NCBI GenBank assembly: GCA_963731285.1
Contig: CAVSUR010000014.1
Coordinates: 1,240,001 to 1,304,000 of the forward strand
Reading direction: 5' to 3'
Source: CAVSUR01 sp963731285
GTDB taxonomy: Bacteria > Actinomycetota > Actinomycetes > Streptosporangiales > Streptosporangiaceae
Length of the DNA stretch: 64,000 nucleotides
Shown: in pieces, positions 25,587 through 35,075 of the stretch
Numbering within the stretch: position 1 is the first letter of the stretch
Layout of the letters: the number at the start of each line of letters is the position of its first letter
Translations under genes and position numbers: made by a program
The notes under the pieces: model-generated
Told to the model about the DNA's origin: nothing
Databases searched by the model: none
Seen by the model: the letters and a program-made list of their open reading frames with translations, nothing else

Positions 25587-26938
25587 GCACGCCGACCGCG
25601 ATGATGATGCAGCCGCCCGCCCGGCCGCCCGCTCAGCCGGCCGCCCGGCCGGCTGGTCCGGCCCGGCCCGCGGCTCCCGGCGCGCTGCCGCGGCTGCTGG
25701 CCGCGGGCCAGGATCCGGTGGACCTGCGCGCGCACCTGGGCCGGCTCGGTGCGCTGCCCTACCGGGGGAGCGCCGGCCTGCTGATCGGCGACATCGCGGC
25801 CGCGGGGCTGACCGGGCGCGGTGGCGCCGCCTTTCCCGTGCACCGCAAGCTGACCGCGGTGGCGCGGGCAGGCCATTCGCCGGCGGCGGTCGGGAACGGG
25901 GCCGAGGGCGAGCCCGCCAGCAGCAAGGACCGCTGGCTGTTGTGGCGGTCTCCGCACCTGGTGCTGGACGGGCTGCAGCTGGCCGCCGAGGCGGTCGGCG
26001 CGCAGTCGGCGGCACTGTACGTGCACCGCGATCCCGGCCTGCTCGAGCACCTGGACGCCGTGCTCGCCGTGCGCGCCGCGGCGCGCACGGACCGCCTGGG
26101 CGTCGAGCTGATCAGCGCGCCGCCCCGGTTCCTGGCCGGGGAGGAATCGGCGCTGGTCAGCCGGGCAGGCGGCGGCGCAGCCCGGCCTTCGGCCAAGCGG
26201 CGCCCGGTCTACCAGCGGGGGGTGCGGGGCCATCCCACGCTGGTGCAGAACGTGGAGACCCTCGCGCACATCGCCCTCATCGCCCGGTTCGGCCCTGGCT
26301 GGTTCGCCGCGGCCGGCACGCCGGACGAGCCGGGCAGCATGCTGTGCACGGTACTGGCCGCCGACGGCGCCAGCCAGGTGGTTGAGGCCGCCCTGGGCAC
26401 GCCGCTGCGGGCGCTGGCGGACTGCGGGGAGGGCGTCCAGGCCGTGCTGTGCGGCGGCTATCACGGCGCCTGGCTGCCCGCGGCCGAGGCGGCGCGGCTG
26501 TCGCTGCGCAACGCCGAGCTGAAGCCGGCCGGCGCCTTCGTCGGCGCTGGGGTACTGGCCGCACTGCCGGCCGGCCGGTGCGGCCTGACCGAGACGGCGC
26601 GGGTGGCGCGCTACCTGGCACTGGAATCGGCGGGCCAGTGCGGGCCGTGCTTCAACGGCCTGCCACGGATCGCGGCCGCGCTCGCCGACCTGGCCGGTCC
26701 CCGTCCCGATCCGCGGCTGCTGGCTGACCTGCGGCGCTGGGCTGGGCTGGTGACCGGGCGCGGAGCCTGCCACCACCCGGACGGAACGGTCCGGTTCGTG
26801 CGCAGCGCGCTGACGGTGTTCGGCAGGGAAATCGACCACCACCTGGGCGGGACATGCACCGCGGCCCGGAACCCGGGACGGAACGGGTTCCTCCCGCTGC
26901 CGCCAGAGAGCCGGCTCGGCGAAGCCGACTGGAGATGA
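25583..26938 (+). CDS. NuoF-like flavin/Fe-S oxidoreductase
   Basis: A 451-residue homologue of the NADH-binding subunit of complex I. After a Pro/Ala-rich N-terminus it has TGRGGAAFPVHRKL, the FMN-site segment NGAEGEPASSKDR, RRPVYQRGVRGHPTLVQNVETL, an SLBB-like stretch (LGTPLRALADCGEGVQAVLCGG) and the Fe-S region ESAGQCGPCFNGL plus GACHHPDG. The classic NuoF cluster motif is SCGxCxPC; here the first Cys is Ala, leaving three ligands. It may oxidise NAD(P)H and pass electrons to the ferredoxin encoded next and on to the haem membrane protein. ATGA coupled to the ferric-reductase-like gene; the ribosome site is GGAGGCAGGAG. Confidence 0.88.
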   Translation: MSTPTAMMMQPPARPPAQPAARPAGPARPAAPGALPRLLAAGQDPVDLRAHLGRLGALPYRGSAGLLIGDIAAAGLTGRGGAAFPVHRKLTAVARAGHSPAAVGNGAEGEPASSKDRWLLWRSPHLVLDGLQLAAEAVGAQSAALYVHRDPGLLEHLDAVLAVRAAARTDRLGVELISAPPRFLAGEESALVSRAGGGAARPSAKRRPVYQRGVRGHPTLVQNVETLAHIALIARFGPGWFAAAGTPDEPGSMLCTVLAADGASQVVEAALGTPLRALADCGEGVQAVLCGGYHGAWLPAAEAARLSLRNAELKPAGAFVGAGVLAALPAGRCGLTETARVARYLALESAGQCGPCFNGLPRIAAALADLAGPRPDPRLLADLRRWAGLVTGRGACHHPDGTVRFVRSALTVFGREIDHHLGGTCTAARNPGRNGFLPLPPESRLGEADWR

Positions 26939-26945
26939 GGATGTC

Positions 26946-27227
26946 ATGAGGACCCGTCAGCTGCGAGTGGACCCGGTGGCCTGCTCCGGGCACGGCGCGT
27001 GCGCGGAGCTGCTGCCCGAGATGGTCACACTGGATGAGTGGGGCTACCCGATCATCGACGGCCGCCCGGTGCCGGGCCGGCTGCTGCGCCCCGCCCGCCG
27101 GGCGGTGACCGCCTGCCCAGCCCTGGCCCTGCACCTGGATGCACTGCACCTGGACCGGGCCCAGGGCACGACGACGGCCCCGCCCGCCGCCAGAACCGTT
27201 CAGAAGAAGAACAGAGCGGCCGCATAG
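26946..27227 (+). CDS. Ferredoxin, [3Fe-4S]-type
   Basis: A 93-residue ferredoxin of the type seen next to P450s and flavin reductases. Ligands: CSGHGAC (C-x5-C) near residues 15-21 and ACPALAL near 57, three Cys in total, which indicates [3Fe-4S]. A 30-residue basic tail follows (RTVQKKNRAAA). The gene begins 7 bp after the NuoF-like stop, so electron transfer between the two is likely. Confidence 0.9.
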   Translation: MRTRQLRVDPVACSGHGACAELLPEMVTLDEWGYPIIDGRPVPGRLLRPARRAVTACPALALHLDALHLDRAQGTTTAPPAARTVQKKNRAAA

Positions 27228-27260
27228 GAAGCGGTGAGCAGCGGCGGGCATGCTGGGAAC

Positions 27261-28034
27261 ATGAGCACGATGGCAGCAAATCAGCAGTCCGCGGCGGCGC
27301 AGCCGGGACGGCAGGCCCGCGAGGGCGCGATCAGCCGCCCGGACGGGACGCCGGTCCGGATACTCGTCGTCGACGACGAGCCCAGCCTGGCCGAGCTGCT
27401 CGCCAGCGTGCTGCGCTACGAGGGCTGGGACATCCGCACCGCGGCCGACGGTGCCAGCGCGGTCCGGACGGCCCGGGAGTTCGAGCCGGATGCCGTCGTG
27501 CTGGACGTCATGCTCCCCGACTTCGACGGCCTGGAGGTGCTGCGCCGGGTGCGCGCCATCCTGCCCGGCGTCTGCGTGCTGTTCCTGACCGCGCGGGACG
27601 CGGTCGAGGACCGGGTCAGCGGCATCACCGCCGGCGGCGACGACTACGTCACCAAGCCGTTCAGCCTGGAAGAGGTGCTGGCCCGGCTGCGCGGGCTGCT
27701 GCGCCGGGCCGGGATCGCCCGGGCCCGCAGCGGCACCGAGCTGACCGTCGGTGACCTGACCATGGACGAGGACGCCAGGGAGGTGCGCCGCGGCGGCGAG
27801 GAGATCGAGCTGACCGCGACCGAGTTCGAGCTGCTGCGGTTCCTGATGCGCAATCCGCGCCGGGTGCTGTCCAAGGCCCAGATCCTGGACCGGGTCTGGA
27901 ACTACGACTTCGGCGGCCAGGCGCACGTGGTCGAGCTGTACATTAGCTACCTGCGCAAGAAGATCGACGCCAACCGGGAACCGCTGATCCACACCGTCCG
28001 CGGCGTCGGCTACGTGCTGAAGCCGTCCGGCTAA
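27261..28034 (+). CDS. OmpR-family response regulator
   Basis: A 257-residue response regulator. Receiver domain: acidic pocket LVVDDEPS, phospho-acceptor Asp in VVLDVMLPDFDG, Thr in LFLTARD, Lys in YVTKPFSL. The C-terminal winged helix has TATEFELLRFLMRNPRRVLS and VELYISYLRKKID. ATG 27261 sits directly behind GCATGCTGGGAAC, the same block that precedes the DUF429 start, suggesting its own leaderless promoter inside the locus. It is followed 2 bp later by the kinase gene. Confidence 0.94.
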   Translation: MSTMAANQQSAAAQPGRQAREGAISRPDGTPVRILVVDDEPSLAELLASVLRYEGWDIRTAADGASAVRTAREFEPDAVVLDVMLPDFDGLEVLRRVRAILPGVCVLFLTARDAVEDRVSGITAGGDDYVTKPFSLEEVLARLRGLLRRAGIARARSGTELTVGDLTMDEDAREVRRGGEEIELTATEFELLRFLMRNPRRVLSKAQILDRVWNYDFGGQAHVVELYISYLRKKIDANREPLIHTVRGVGYVLKPSG

Positions 28035-28036
28035 TC

Positions 28037-29771
28037 ATGAGCGTTCCCGGCGGCGCGGGCCGCTGGCTGGCGGGGCGGACGCTGCGCGGCCGGCTGATTG
28101 TCGGCCTGCTGCTGCTGCTCGCGCTGGCCTGCGCGACCGTCGGCGCAGTGACGTACGCGCACCTGCGCTCGGTGCTGATAGGACAGCTCAACCAGCAGCT
28201 GACGCAGGCCAGCGTGCGCTACTCGCACTGCCTGAACCCGCCGCCTGGGGACGGCGACAGGAACTCCCAGGCGCCGGGGCTGTCACCGGGAGACCAGAGT
28301 CCGCCGGGCGGCGACGGCGACAACCCGGCCGCCCAGCCCCACAGCCCGGCGGGCTGCGCCCAGCAGCTGCAGACCGCGGGCATCCTGACTGCCTCGATCT
28401 CGGCCGGAACCGTCAGGCATCCCTACCTGGCGGCCCCGGGAGACAGCGCGGACATCAGCCGGCTGAGTGCCGCCGACAAGCGCGAGCTGACCTCGCTGCC
28501 GGCCAACGGCCGCCCGCAGGAGATTACGCTGTCGGCCTACGGACCTTACCAGGTGTCCGTGACCCGGACGCCGTCTGGCGTTTATGTCAGCGGCCTGCCG
28601 CTGAACTCGGTGGATGATGCCCTCCGCCAGGTTGCCGTGGCCGAGCTGGCGGTGTTCGGGGCCGCGCTGTTGCTGACCGGCGTCCTCGGCACGGCCTGGG
28701 TCCGGCTGTCGCTGCGGCCGCTGCGGCGGGTGGCGGCCACCGCCAGCCGGGTCACCGAGCTGCCGCTGGGCACCGGCGAGGTGGCGCTGCCCGACCGGGT
28801 CGCCTACGCGAACCCGAAGACCGAGGTCGGCCAGGTCGGCGCGGCGCTGAACCGGATGCTCGGGCACGTCGAGGCCGCGCTGGGCCGCCGGGCGGCGAGC
28901 GAGGCCCGGCTGCGCCGGTTCGCCGCGGACGCCAGCCACGAGCTGCGCACCCCGCTGGCGGCCATCCGCGGCTACGCCGAGCTGGCCCGGCGCGATCCAG
29001 GACCGGTCCCCGCCGTCGATTGCCCACGCGCTCAGCCGGGTGGAGTCGGAGTCGGCCCGGATGAGCGTGCTGGTCGACGAGCTGCTGCTGCTGGCCCAGA
29101 TCGACGCGGGCCGGCCGCTGGCCAGCGATCCGGTCGACCTGACCCGGCTGGCCATCGAGGTGACCAGCGACGCGCGGGTCGCCGCGCCCGGCCACCGGTG
29201 GCTGCTCGAGCTGCCCGACGAGCCGGTGCTGGTGCGCGGCGACGACCACCGGCTGCACCAGGTGTTCGCCAACTTGCTCAGCAACGCCGCCAAGCACACG
29301 CCGACGGGCACCACGGTGACCGTCGCGCTGAACCTGGCCGCCGCCCGGCCCGACGAGCACGGTTTTGGCGACCGGGGGCCCGGCGACCGGGGGCCAGCCA
29401 TGGTGGAGGTCAGCGTGACCGACGACGGTCCCGGCATCCCCGCGGACCTGCAGCCCGCTCTGTTCGAGCGGTTCGTGCGCGGCGACAGCTCGCGCTCGCG
29501 GGCCGCCGGCAGCACCGGCCTCGGCCTGGCCATCGTCGACGCGGTAGCCACCGCGCATCACGGCAGCGCTACCGTGACCAGCCACCCCGGCCAGACCCGC
29601 TTCGTGATCAGGCTGCCGCGGCTGGCCGACGACGGTGATCAGAATTCCGGTGACCTGGCCGGCGGCGAGCTGGCCGCCGACCGGGACCAGAATGCTGGCG
29701 AGCGGGCCGGCGGCGCCGGGACGGGCGGCCGGGCCGCCCCGCCGCCGCGGTCAGCGCCCGCCGCTGACTGA
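28037..29771 (+). CDS. Sensor histidine kinase, one frameshift
   Basis: Membrane kinase partner of the preceding regulator, 577 residues after correction. Two membrane segments (LIVGLLLLLALACATVGAV near 20 and AVAELAVFGAALLLTGVLG near 200) flank an extracytoplasmic sensor. A HAMP region follows, then HisKA with the phospho-His in FAADASHELRTPLAAIRGY, and HATPase with NLLSNAAKHTP (N box), DDGPGIP (G1) and GSTGLGLAIV (G2). One extra C in the run 29008-29011 shifts the frame between HisKA and its second helix; removing it gives PSIAHALSRVESESARM. It probably senses the state of the electron-transfer system. Confidence 0.9.
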
Positions 29772-29864
29772 CCGCAGCCCCGCCTGGCCGGCTGCCGCGC
29801 AGCTCATAGCGGTACCAGAGGCGCACCTGAGGCCGCCGCTAGCGTGATCATCGGGCTGGGCGGC

Positions 29865-30200
29865 ATGACAGAACCAGCCCCGCTACTAGCTCAGCACGAG
29901 CCGCCCGGTACTCATGCCGGGCGGCCCAGGAATACCGCCCCGGGCATGATCGGGCGCGACGATACCGGGCCCGAGGCACCCGGCCCGGCCGCGGACGTCC
30001 CCAGTCCGCGGCCACTCCAGATCGACGCCGAGGTGCTGGCCGGCGTGGATGTCGACTTGTCGACGGACCTGGCCGCGCTGCTGCCGCTGACCGCTCAGGC
30101 CGTTACACCGGTCATCGGGGCGGCGGCGACCTGGTTTCCACGCTGGCGGGCTGACCGACGGGACGGCCGTCCGGATTTACCTTCCACCCGGCGGCGGTAA
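29865..30200 (+). CDS. Hypothetical protein, Pro/Ala-rich
   Basis: A possible 111-residue protein. The first 45 residues are Pro/Gly-rich and disordered. Residues 48-92 look folded (PLQIDAEVLAGVDVDLSTDL, ALLPLTAQAVTPVIGAAATW). The tail is Arg-rich and overlaps a hairpin, so the frame may be artificially long. I do not recognise it, and there is no clear ribosome site. Confidence 0.35.
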   Translation: MTEPAPLLAQHEPPGTHAGRPRNTAPGMIGRDDTGPEAPGPAADVPSPRPLQIDAEVLAGVDVDLSTDLAALLPLTAQAVTPVIGAAATWFPRWRADRRDGRPDLPSTRRR

Positions 30201-30211
30201 TCCGGACGGCC
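30165..30211. terminator. Hairpin with 13-bp arms
   Basis: GGCCGTCCGGATT (30165-30177) and AATCCGGACGGCC (30199-30211) are exact complements around a 21-nt loop. It lies between the two-component locus and the convergent G1 peptidase remnant and could terminate transcription from either side. Confidence 0.55.
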
Positions 30212-30278
30212 CGGCGTGCGGCCCGGGCGCAGTTCCCGGCCGCGCCCGCCGTCCTGCACCCGGGTATCCGGCCCGGGG

Positions 30279-30692
30279 TCAGTTCGACCTGAGCCAGGTG
30301 TTGCTGAACCCGCCGCCTGAGCTGATGCCGCTGGTGGCGTCCTTATCCCGGCCGCTGTTGCCGATCATGATGATCTCGGTCGGGCTGTGGCTGGCCAGTG
30401 ACGTGCCGCTGGCGATGCTGCTGCCGTAGGTCACGGTGCCGAAGTCGGCTAGCGGCAGCACTCCGGTGATCGACGACGGCGCCTCGGTGATGACCTCGGC
30501 TGAGGACCTGGCCAGGCCCGACTCGTTCTTGACGGTGGTCTTGCTCCAGCGCTCGGTGCTGTCGGTGAGCATAAGTGTGTAGGTGCTGGACCCGGAGAAC
30601 GTCACCGAGGCGCTCATGTGGTCGCCCGGCCGGACGGTGCTCGGGTAGTTCACCGGGTAGGCGGGATACATCTCATACCAGCCGTAGGGTGA
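30279..30692 (-). pseudogene. G1 glutamic peptidase, N-terminal half missing
   Basis: C-terminal half of a G1 peptidase: YGWYEMYPAYPVNYPSTV, RPGDHMSASVTFSGSSTYTL and SSAEVITEAPSS with the catalytic Glu, ending FSNTWLRSN. The signal peptide and the strand carrying the catalytic Gln are absent. Upstream of about 30692 the sequence becomes AT-richer and unrelated. It cannot be an active peptidase; it is probably a decayed duplicate of the family at 7250-8116, from which it differs strongly in sequence. Confidence 0.8.
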
Positions 30693-30910
30693 ACGTAATC
30701 CGGCTATGAGTAATTGTTAAACCATCTAAGGGTAATGGTTAAGTAATTTCGCTACTCTGCGAGGTCGCGCATTTTCTTTCTGCTACGGCTAGTCTCGCCT
30801 GAGTCACCGGGCACGGACCGCCGTTCTTTGGTCCCCGGGCCGGCGCCGGTAGTTGACTGATCTTCGGTTGCGCCGCCGGCCAGGCCGGGCAGTACCGTGA
30901 AGGTCAGCGA

Positions 30911-31669
30911 ATGCCGAAGGAGCCGCCCGTGCCGCCTACCGCCACCGCCGAGCGGAACCGGTTCGCGCAGCGCCTGTTCGCGCCGCTGCCCGCGCGCTAT
31001 GACCGGCTGGCCGAGCTGCTGTCGTTCGGCCAGAACGGGCGCTGGCGGCGGGCCATGGTCGATCAGATCGTGCCCGGCGCGGCGGCGCGCTCGGTCCTGG
31101 ACGTGGCCTCCGGCACAGCGGGTGTCGCGCTCCAGATCGCGGCCCGCACCTCCGCGGCCGTGGTCGGGGTCGACCTTACCGAGCAGATGCTGCGCCAGGG
31201 CCAGCGCAACGTTGCCGCGGCCGGCCAGACGGACCGGATCCGCCTGGTTGCCGGGCGGGCCGAGCAGCTGCCCTTCCCCGATGCCGCGTTCGACGCCCTG
31301 ACCTTCACCTACCTGCTGCGCTACGTCGATGACCCGCAGCAGACGCTGCGGGAGCTGGCCCGGGTGGTCCGGCCGGGCGGCTCCGTCGCGAGCCTGGAGT
31401 TCGCCGCTCCGCCCGGCGCGTTCTGGCATCCGGCCTGGTGGCTGTACACGCGGCTGCTGCTGCCCGGCGGCGGGCTGCTCACCGGGGGCCGGGAATGGTA
31501 TGAGGTGGGCAGGTTCCTCGGGCCCGAGCATCTCCGGGCACTACCGGCGGTACCCGATTCGCCTGGACCGTCAGATGCCTGGCGGCAGGCAGGATTCGAG
31601 CGGATCGGCTTCCGGGTGATGAGCCTGGGCGGCGGGCTGGTGATGTGGGGAACGCGAGCGCGTGACTGA
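30911..31669 (+). CDS. UbiE/MenG-like class I methyltransferase
   Basis: A 252-residue methyltransferase with the ubiquinone/menaquinone pattern: N-terminal FAQRLFAPLPARYDRLAELL, motif I VLDVASGTAGVALQIA, FPDAAFDALTFTYLLRYVDD (post-I/motif II) and ELARVVRPGGSVASLEF (motif III). Demethylmenaquinone methylation is possible but not proven, since UbiE-like proteins act on many substrates. It overlaps the following membrane protein gene by 8 bp, which suggests a joint lipid or quinone step. Confidence 0.85.
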   Translation: MPKEPPVPPTATAERNRFAQRLFAPLPARYDRLAELLSFGQNGRWRRAMVDQIVPGAAARSVLDVASGTAGVALQIAARTSAAVVGVDLTEQMLRQGQRNVAAAGQTDRIRLVAGRAEQLPFPDAAFDALTFTYLLRYVDDPQQTLRELARVVRPGGSVASLEFAAPPGAFWHPAWWLYTRLLLPGGGLLTGGREWYEVGRFLGPEHLRALPAVPDSPGPSDAWRQAGFERIGFRVMSLGGGLVMWGTRARD

Positions 31670-32458
31670 GCAGCAGGATCAGCACCGGGTGCCGCCCGAC
31701 CCGCCTCCGGCGGCAGGGGACGCCGCGGGGACGTCGCGGCCGGCCTACTACGCCGCCCGCTCGGGCCGCTGGCGTGACTGGTGGACGCTGCTGCACCCGC
31801 CGTACACGGCCTGGCACTGTCAGCTACGTGGTGCTCGGCGCCGCCCTTGCCCCGCACGTCAGCCTGGGCCTGCTGCTCGCCACGCTCGGGGCGTTCTTCC
31901 TGGCCGTCGGCGTGGCCGCGCACGCGCTCGACGAGCTGAACGGCCGGCCGCTGAGGACGCACATCCCCGCGGCGGCGCTGCTCGCGCGTGACCGTGGCTC
32001 GGCCTGGCCGGCGCGGTGGTCCTCGGGATCACCGCCCTGCTCCAGGTGGGCTGGCCGCTGCTGCCCTTCATGCTGGCCGGGCCGCTGCTGGTCATCGCCT
32101 ACAACGCCGAGCTGTTCGGCGGCACCGTGCACACCGACGTGGGGTTCGCTGTCGCCTGGGGGGCGTTCCCTGTGCTTACCGCGCTACGTGGCCCAGACCG
32201 GCGCGCTGGCGCTGGCGCCGGTGCTCGCGGCGGCGGCGGCGGCGGGCCTGTCGCTCGCGCAGCGGCACCTGTCGCACCCCGGCCCGCATGCTGCGCCGCC
32301 GGGCCATGGACGTAACCGGCACGCTCACGCTGGCCGGCGGCGAGCAGACCAAGCTCGATCAGGCCAGGCTGCTGGCCCCGCTGGAGCAGGCGCTGCGGGC
32401 GATGTCCTGGTCGGTGGCGCTGCTGGCGGCCGCCCTCGCCGTGGCCCGGCTGGCCTGA
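31662..32458 (+). CDS. UbiA-like polytopic membrane protein, four frameshifts
   Basis: After four one-base corrections (near 31817, 31996, 32184 and 32275) this is a 264-residue membrane protein with hydrophobic segments SLGLLLATLGAFFLAVGVAAH, LAGAVVLGITALLQVGWPLL, LAGPLLVIAYNAE and LALAPVLAAAAAAGLSL. HALDELNGRPL after the first and AYNAELFGGTVHTD after another resemble the acidic motifs of UbiA-type prenyltransferases, but are not canonical. The C-terminus carries TLTLAGGEQTKLDQARLLAP. The length of 3n+2 agrees with three gains and one loss. Overlap with the UbiE-like gene supports a quinone or isoprenoid role; it could also be a non-enzymatic relative. Confidence 0.55.
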
Positions 32459-32554
32459 CGCCGCGCCAGGCCGACCCCCCCAATCCCGGTTCCCCCGGCA
32501 TTAACCTGGCGGGTAACCCGGTCACCGTGCTGCGGCCCCTGATGCCGGGCAGCG

Positions 32555-35008
32555 TCACAGGGCGTTACGCCGCTGCAGGTAGTTCAGCGCCGCCCAGCCG
32601 ACCGGCGCGGGCAGGTAGAAGGTCGCCATCCGGAACACCAGCACCGCGCCGACCGCCCTGGAGCCGGGCATCCCGGCCGCGATCAGGCCTGCCGACAGTG
32701 CCGCCTCGACCGCACCGATGCCGCCGGGCGTCGGGACCGCGGAGCCGATCGCGCTGCCGGTCAGGTAGACCACGGCCACGCCGGCCATCGCCACTGACCC
32801 GCCGAGGGCCCGCACCGAGGCGTCCAGACAGGCGATGTAGGCAGCGGTCAGCAGCAGCGCGCCGCCGATGCCCTCGGCCAGCTTGGCCGGGCGCTGCGCC
32901 ACGTCCAGCAGCCGCGGGACCACCTGGCCCAGCGCCGGCGCGAGCCGGGAGCGCAGCAGCCTGCGGCCTGCCGGGATGCCCAGCACCACCAGCACCGCCA
33001 CGGCCAGCGCGGCCAGCGCGATCCACACCCAGGCCGGCGGCCGCAGCGACTGCGCGTGCGCGGTGCCGGTCAGTACGGCGAAGATGACCAGCAGCAGCAT
33101 GTGCAGCGCGAACGCGATCACCTGGGACACCCCGACGCTGGCGGCGGCGTCCGCCGCGCTCACCGCCGCCTGCGCAGGTACCTGATGTTCAGCGCCACCC
33201 CGCCAACGGCCGCCGGGGTGACCAGGGTGACGAACGAGCCGGCCACCTGGGCCAGGAACGTCCGCAGCACGCTGAGCCGCTCCAGCACGAACCCGGTCAG
33301 CTCAAACGTGGCGCCGAGGTAGGTCAGTACCGACAAGATCAGCACCAGGATGCCCCAGTGCCAGTCGGCATTCTCCAGCAGGCCGGTGTTCACCTTGGTG
33401 AGCTGGCCGATCAGAATGTAGGCGGCGAACACCGTGGCGATCATGGTGATGACCGTCCGCGGCCGGAACCTGGTCCAGCTGGGCCGGCGCGTACTCGTCG
33501 TCGCCTGCCGGGCCGAGCAGCCGCCTGCGCAGCTCGGGCAGGATGTCCTTGCGGCGGCGGATGCGCCATCCGGGTACTGCGCTGCAGAGCTACCGGCTGC
33601 AGCAGCGGGACCATGGCCGCCAGCTGGTCGCTGCTGAGCTTCTCGGCCGCGACGTCGGCCGCCCGGCCCGGGCCGACGAGCAGGGCCGTCTCGGCGAGCA
33701 GCTGAGTCAGGTCCAGCCGGACCTGAAGGTCGCTGGCGGCCACGTCCCCGTGGCCGGGGTCGAGCAGCATGACCTCGTCGCCGCTGCCGTTCGCGGTAAA
33801 CAAGATCTGGTCGGCGATCAGGTTGCGGTGCGTTACCTGGTGCCGATGCAGCCGCAGCACCGCGTCCCAGACCCGGCGCAGCTGGTCGTCGCTGGGACCG
33901 CCGTCCTGCTCAGCCAGCGTGGCACCGTCATGATGCTCGTTGGCCAGCGCCGCGGCCTCCGGCCCGACCCTGGCCAGCGCGCACAGCCGCGGCGTGGCGA
34001 CGCCGGCGTCCTCGACCGCGTAGGTGAGCAGCGCGCGCCGCTCTACTGCTCGCTCGACGGTCAGCGGGCGGCTGCGCGACACCTGCGCCTTCAGCCGCAG
34101 CCGCCGGTACAGCCGGTAGAGGACGTCGGCGGCCTGCTGATCCCGGTCGAAGACCGTCACGTCCCGCTGGCCGCCGCCGACGACCGTCGCAGCGTAGCGG
34201 CGGCCCTCCGGCCGGACGTCCCAGATCCTGCGCATTGCGGTCACCGGGGCGTCGACGCTGCTCAGCACCGCCGCGATCTGCGCCGCGCTCGGCCGGTCGG
34301 ACGCGGTGCCGAACGCGTACCGCAGGCCGGACCCGATGGCTGACCCGATCAGCATGGTCAGCAGCAGCGACAGCAGCGTGCTGGAGCGGTCGGCCAGGCT
34401 GGCCGACCAGGTAGAACCCCAGCGCCACCCAGTACGCGGTCCGCCACCGCCGGCGGCCTGACCAGCCCGATCACGGTGATGTAGGCGACCAGCGCGGCCA
34501 GCTTGGCATCAAGCACCGCGACGTGCTGCGCGCGGGCCGCCGACAAGGTCAGCGCGTTGTGCACGCGGCCGGCGAATGACTGCTGGAGCAGCAGGTTGAC
34601 GCCGTACACGACGACGGCCGCGACCGCCGCCGCGCCGATCGCCTCGGCCAGCCGCCGCGGCTGGCCGCGCACCAGCATCCGGGCCGCCAGGGCCAGCGGC
34701 AGGATCAGCAGCGCAATCTGGGCCAGGTCGCGGATGACGCGTTCCAGGCTGGACAGCAGCTTGCTCTCGGCGAGCTGGCTGGCGCCGACCACGTTGGCTT
34801 CTACCCCGCTGACCGTGGCCCGGGCCAGCAGGGCCAGCCCGATCAGCAGCACGATCTCGATGCACACCAGGACGCAGCGCAGCGCGTCGGCGGGCAGCCG
34901 GATCCGGGGCTCGAGGTGATCGTCGATCGTGAGCGTCCCGGCGCCCCCCGGCACGCCAGCCAGCCCGGCAGGCCGGTCCGGCGGCAGCTCAGCTCGCGGC
35001 GACGTCAC
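32555..35008 (-). CDS. MprF/YbhN-like flippase-domain protein, five frameshifts
   Basis: After correction this is an 816-residue membrane protein. The N-terminal membrane region (about 40-260) is followed by a cytosolic region (270-560) resembling an aminoglycoside-phosphotransferase/kinase fold: LRLHRHQVTHRNLIADQILF with a catalytic-loop-like HRNLIADQ and VMLLDPGHGD at the DFG-like position. The C-terminal lysylphosphatidylglycerol-synthase-type flippase domain (580-816) has FVTLVTPAAVGGVALNIRYL, YLTGSAIGSAVPTPGGIGAVE and FRMATFYLPAPVGW. Indels lie near 34450, 34400, 33566, 33466 and 33170; their net effect is zero modulo three, as observed. GTG 35008 starts it, 67 bp after the LysM-BTAD gene. 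It may flip a lipid or polyprenyl carrier. Confidence 0.8.
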
Positions 35009-35075
35009 AGCCAGATCGTTTCACCTGGTCCCAAAGCCCCAACACCCGGGCCGATCATCAGCCGGCCGCTGCCGG

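Noticed and set aside
31774..33087. Long plus-strand frame read as a single 437-residue protein
   Set aside because: Only its first part coincides with one frame of the frameshifted membrane protein; the rest is antisense to the MprF-like gene.
35005..35008. Apparent GTGA overlap between the BTAD frame and the MprF-like start
   Set aside because: The frame ending at 35005 is out of phase after the indel near 35215; the corrected BTAD stop is at 35076, leaving a 67-bp gap.
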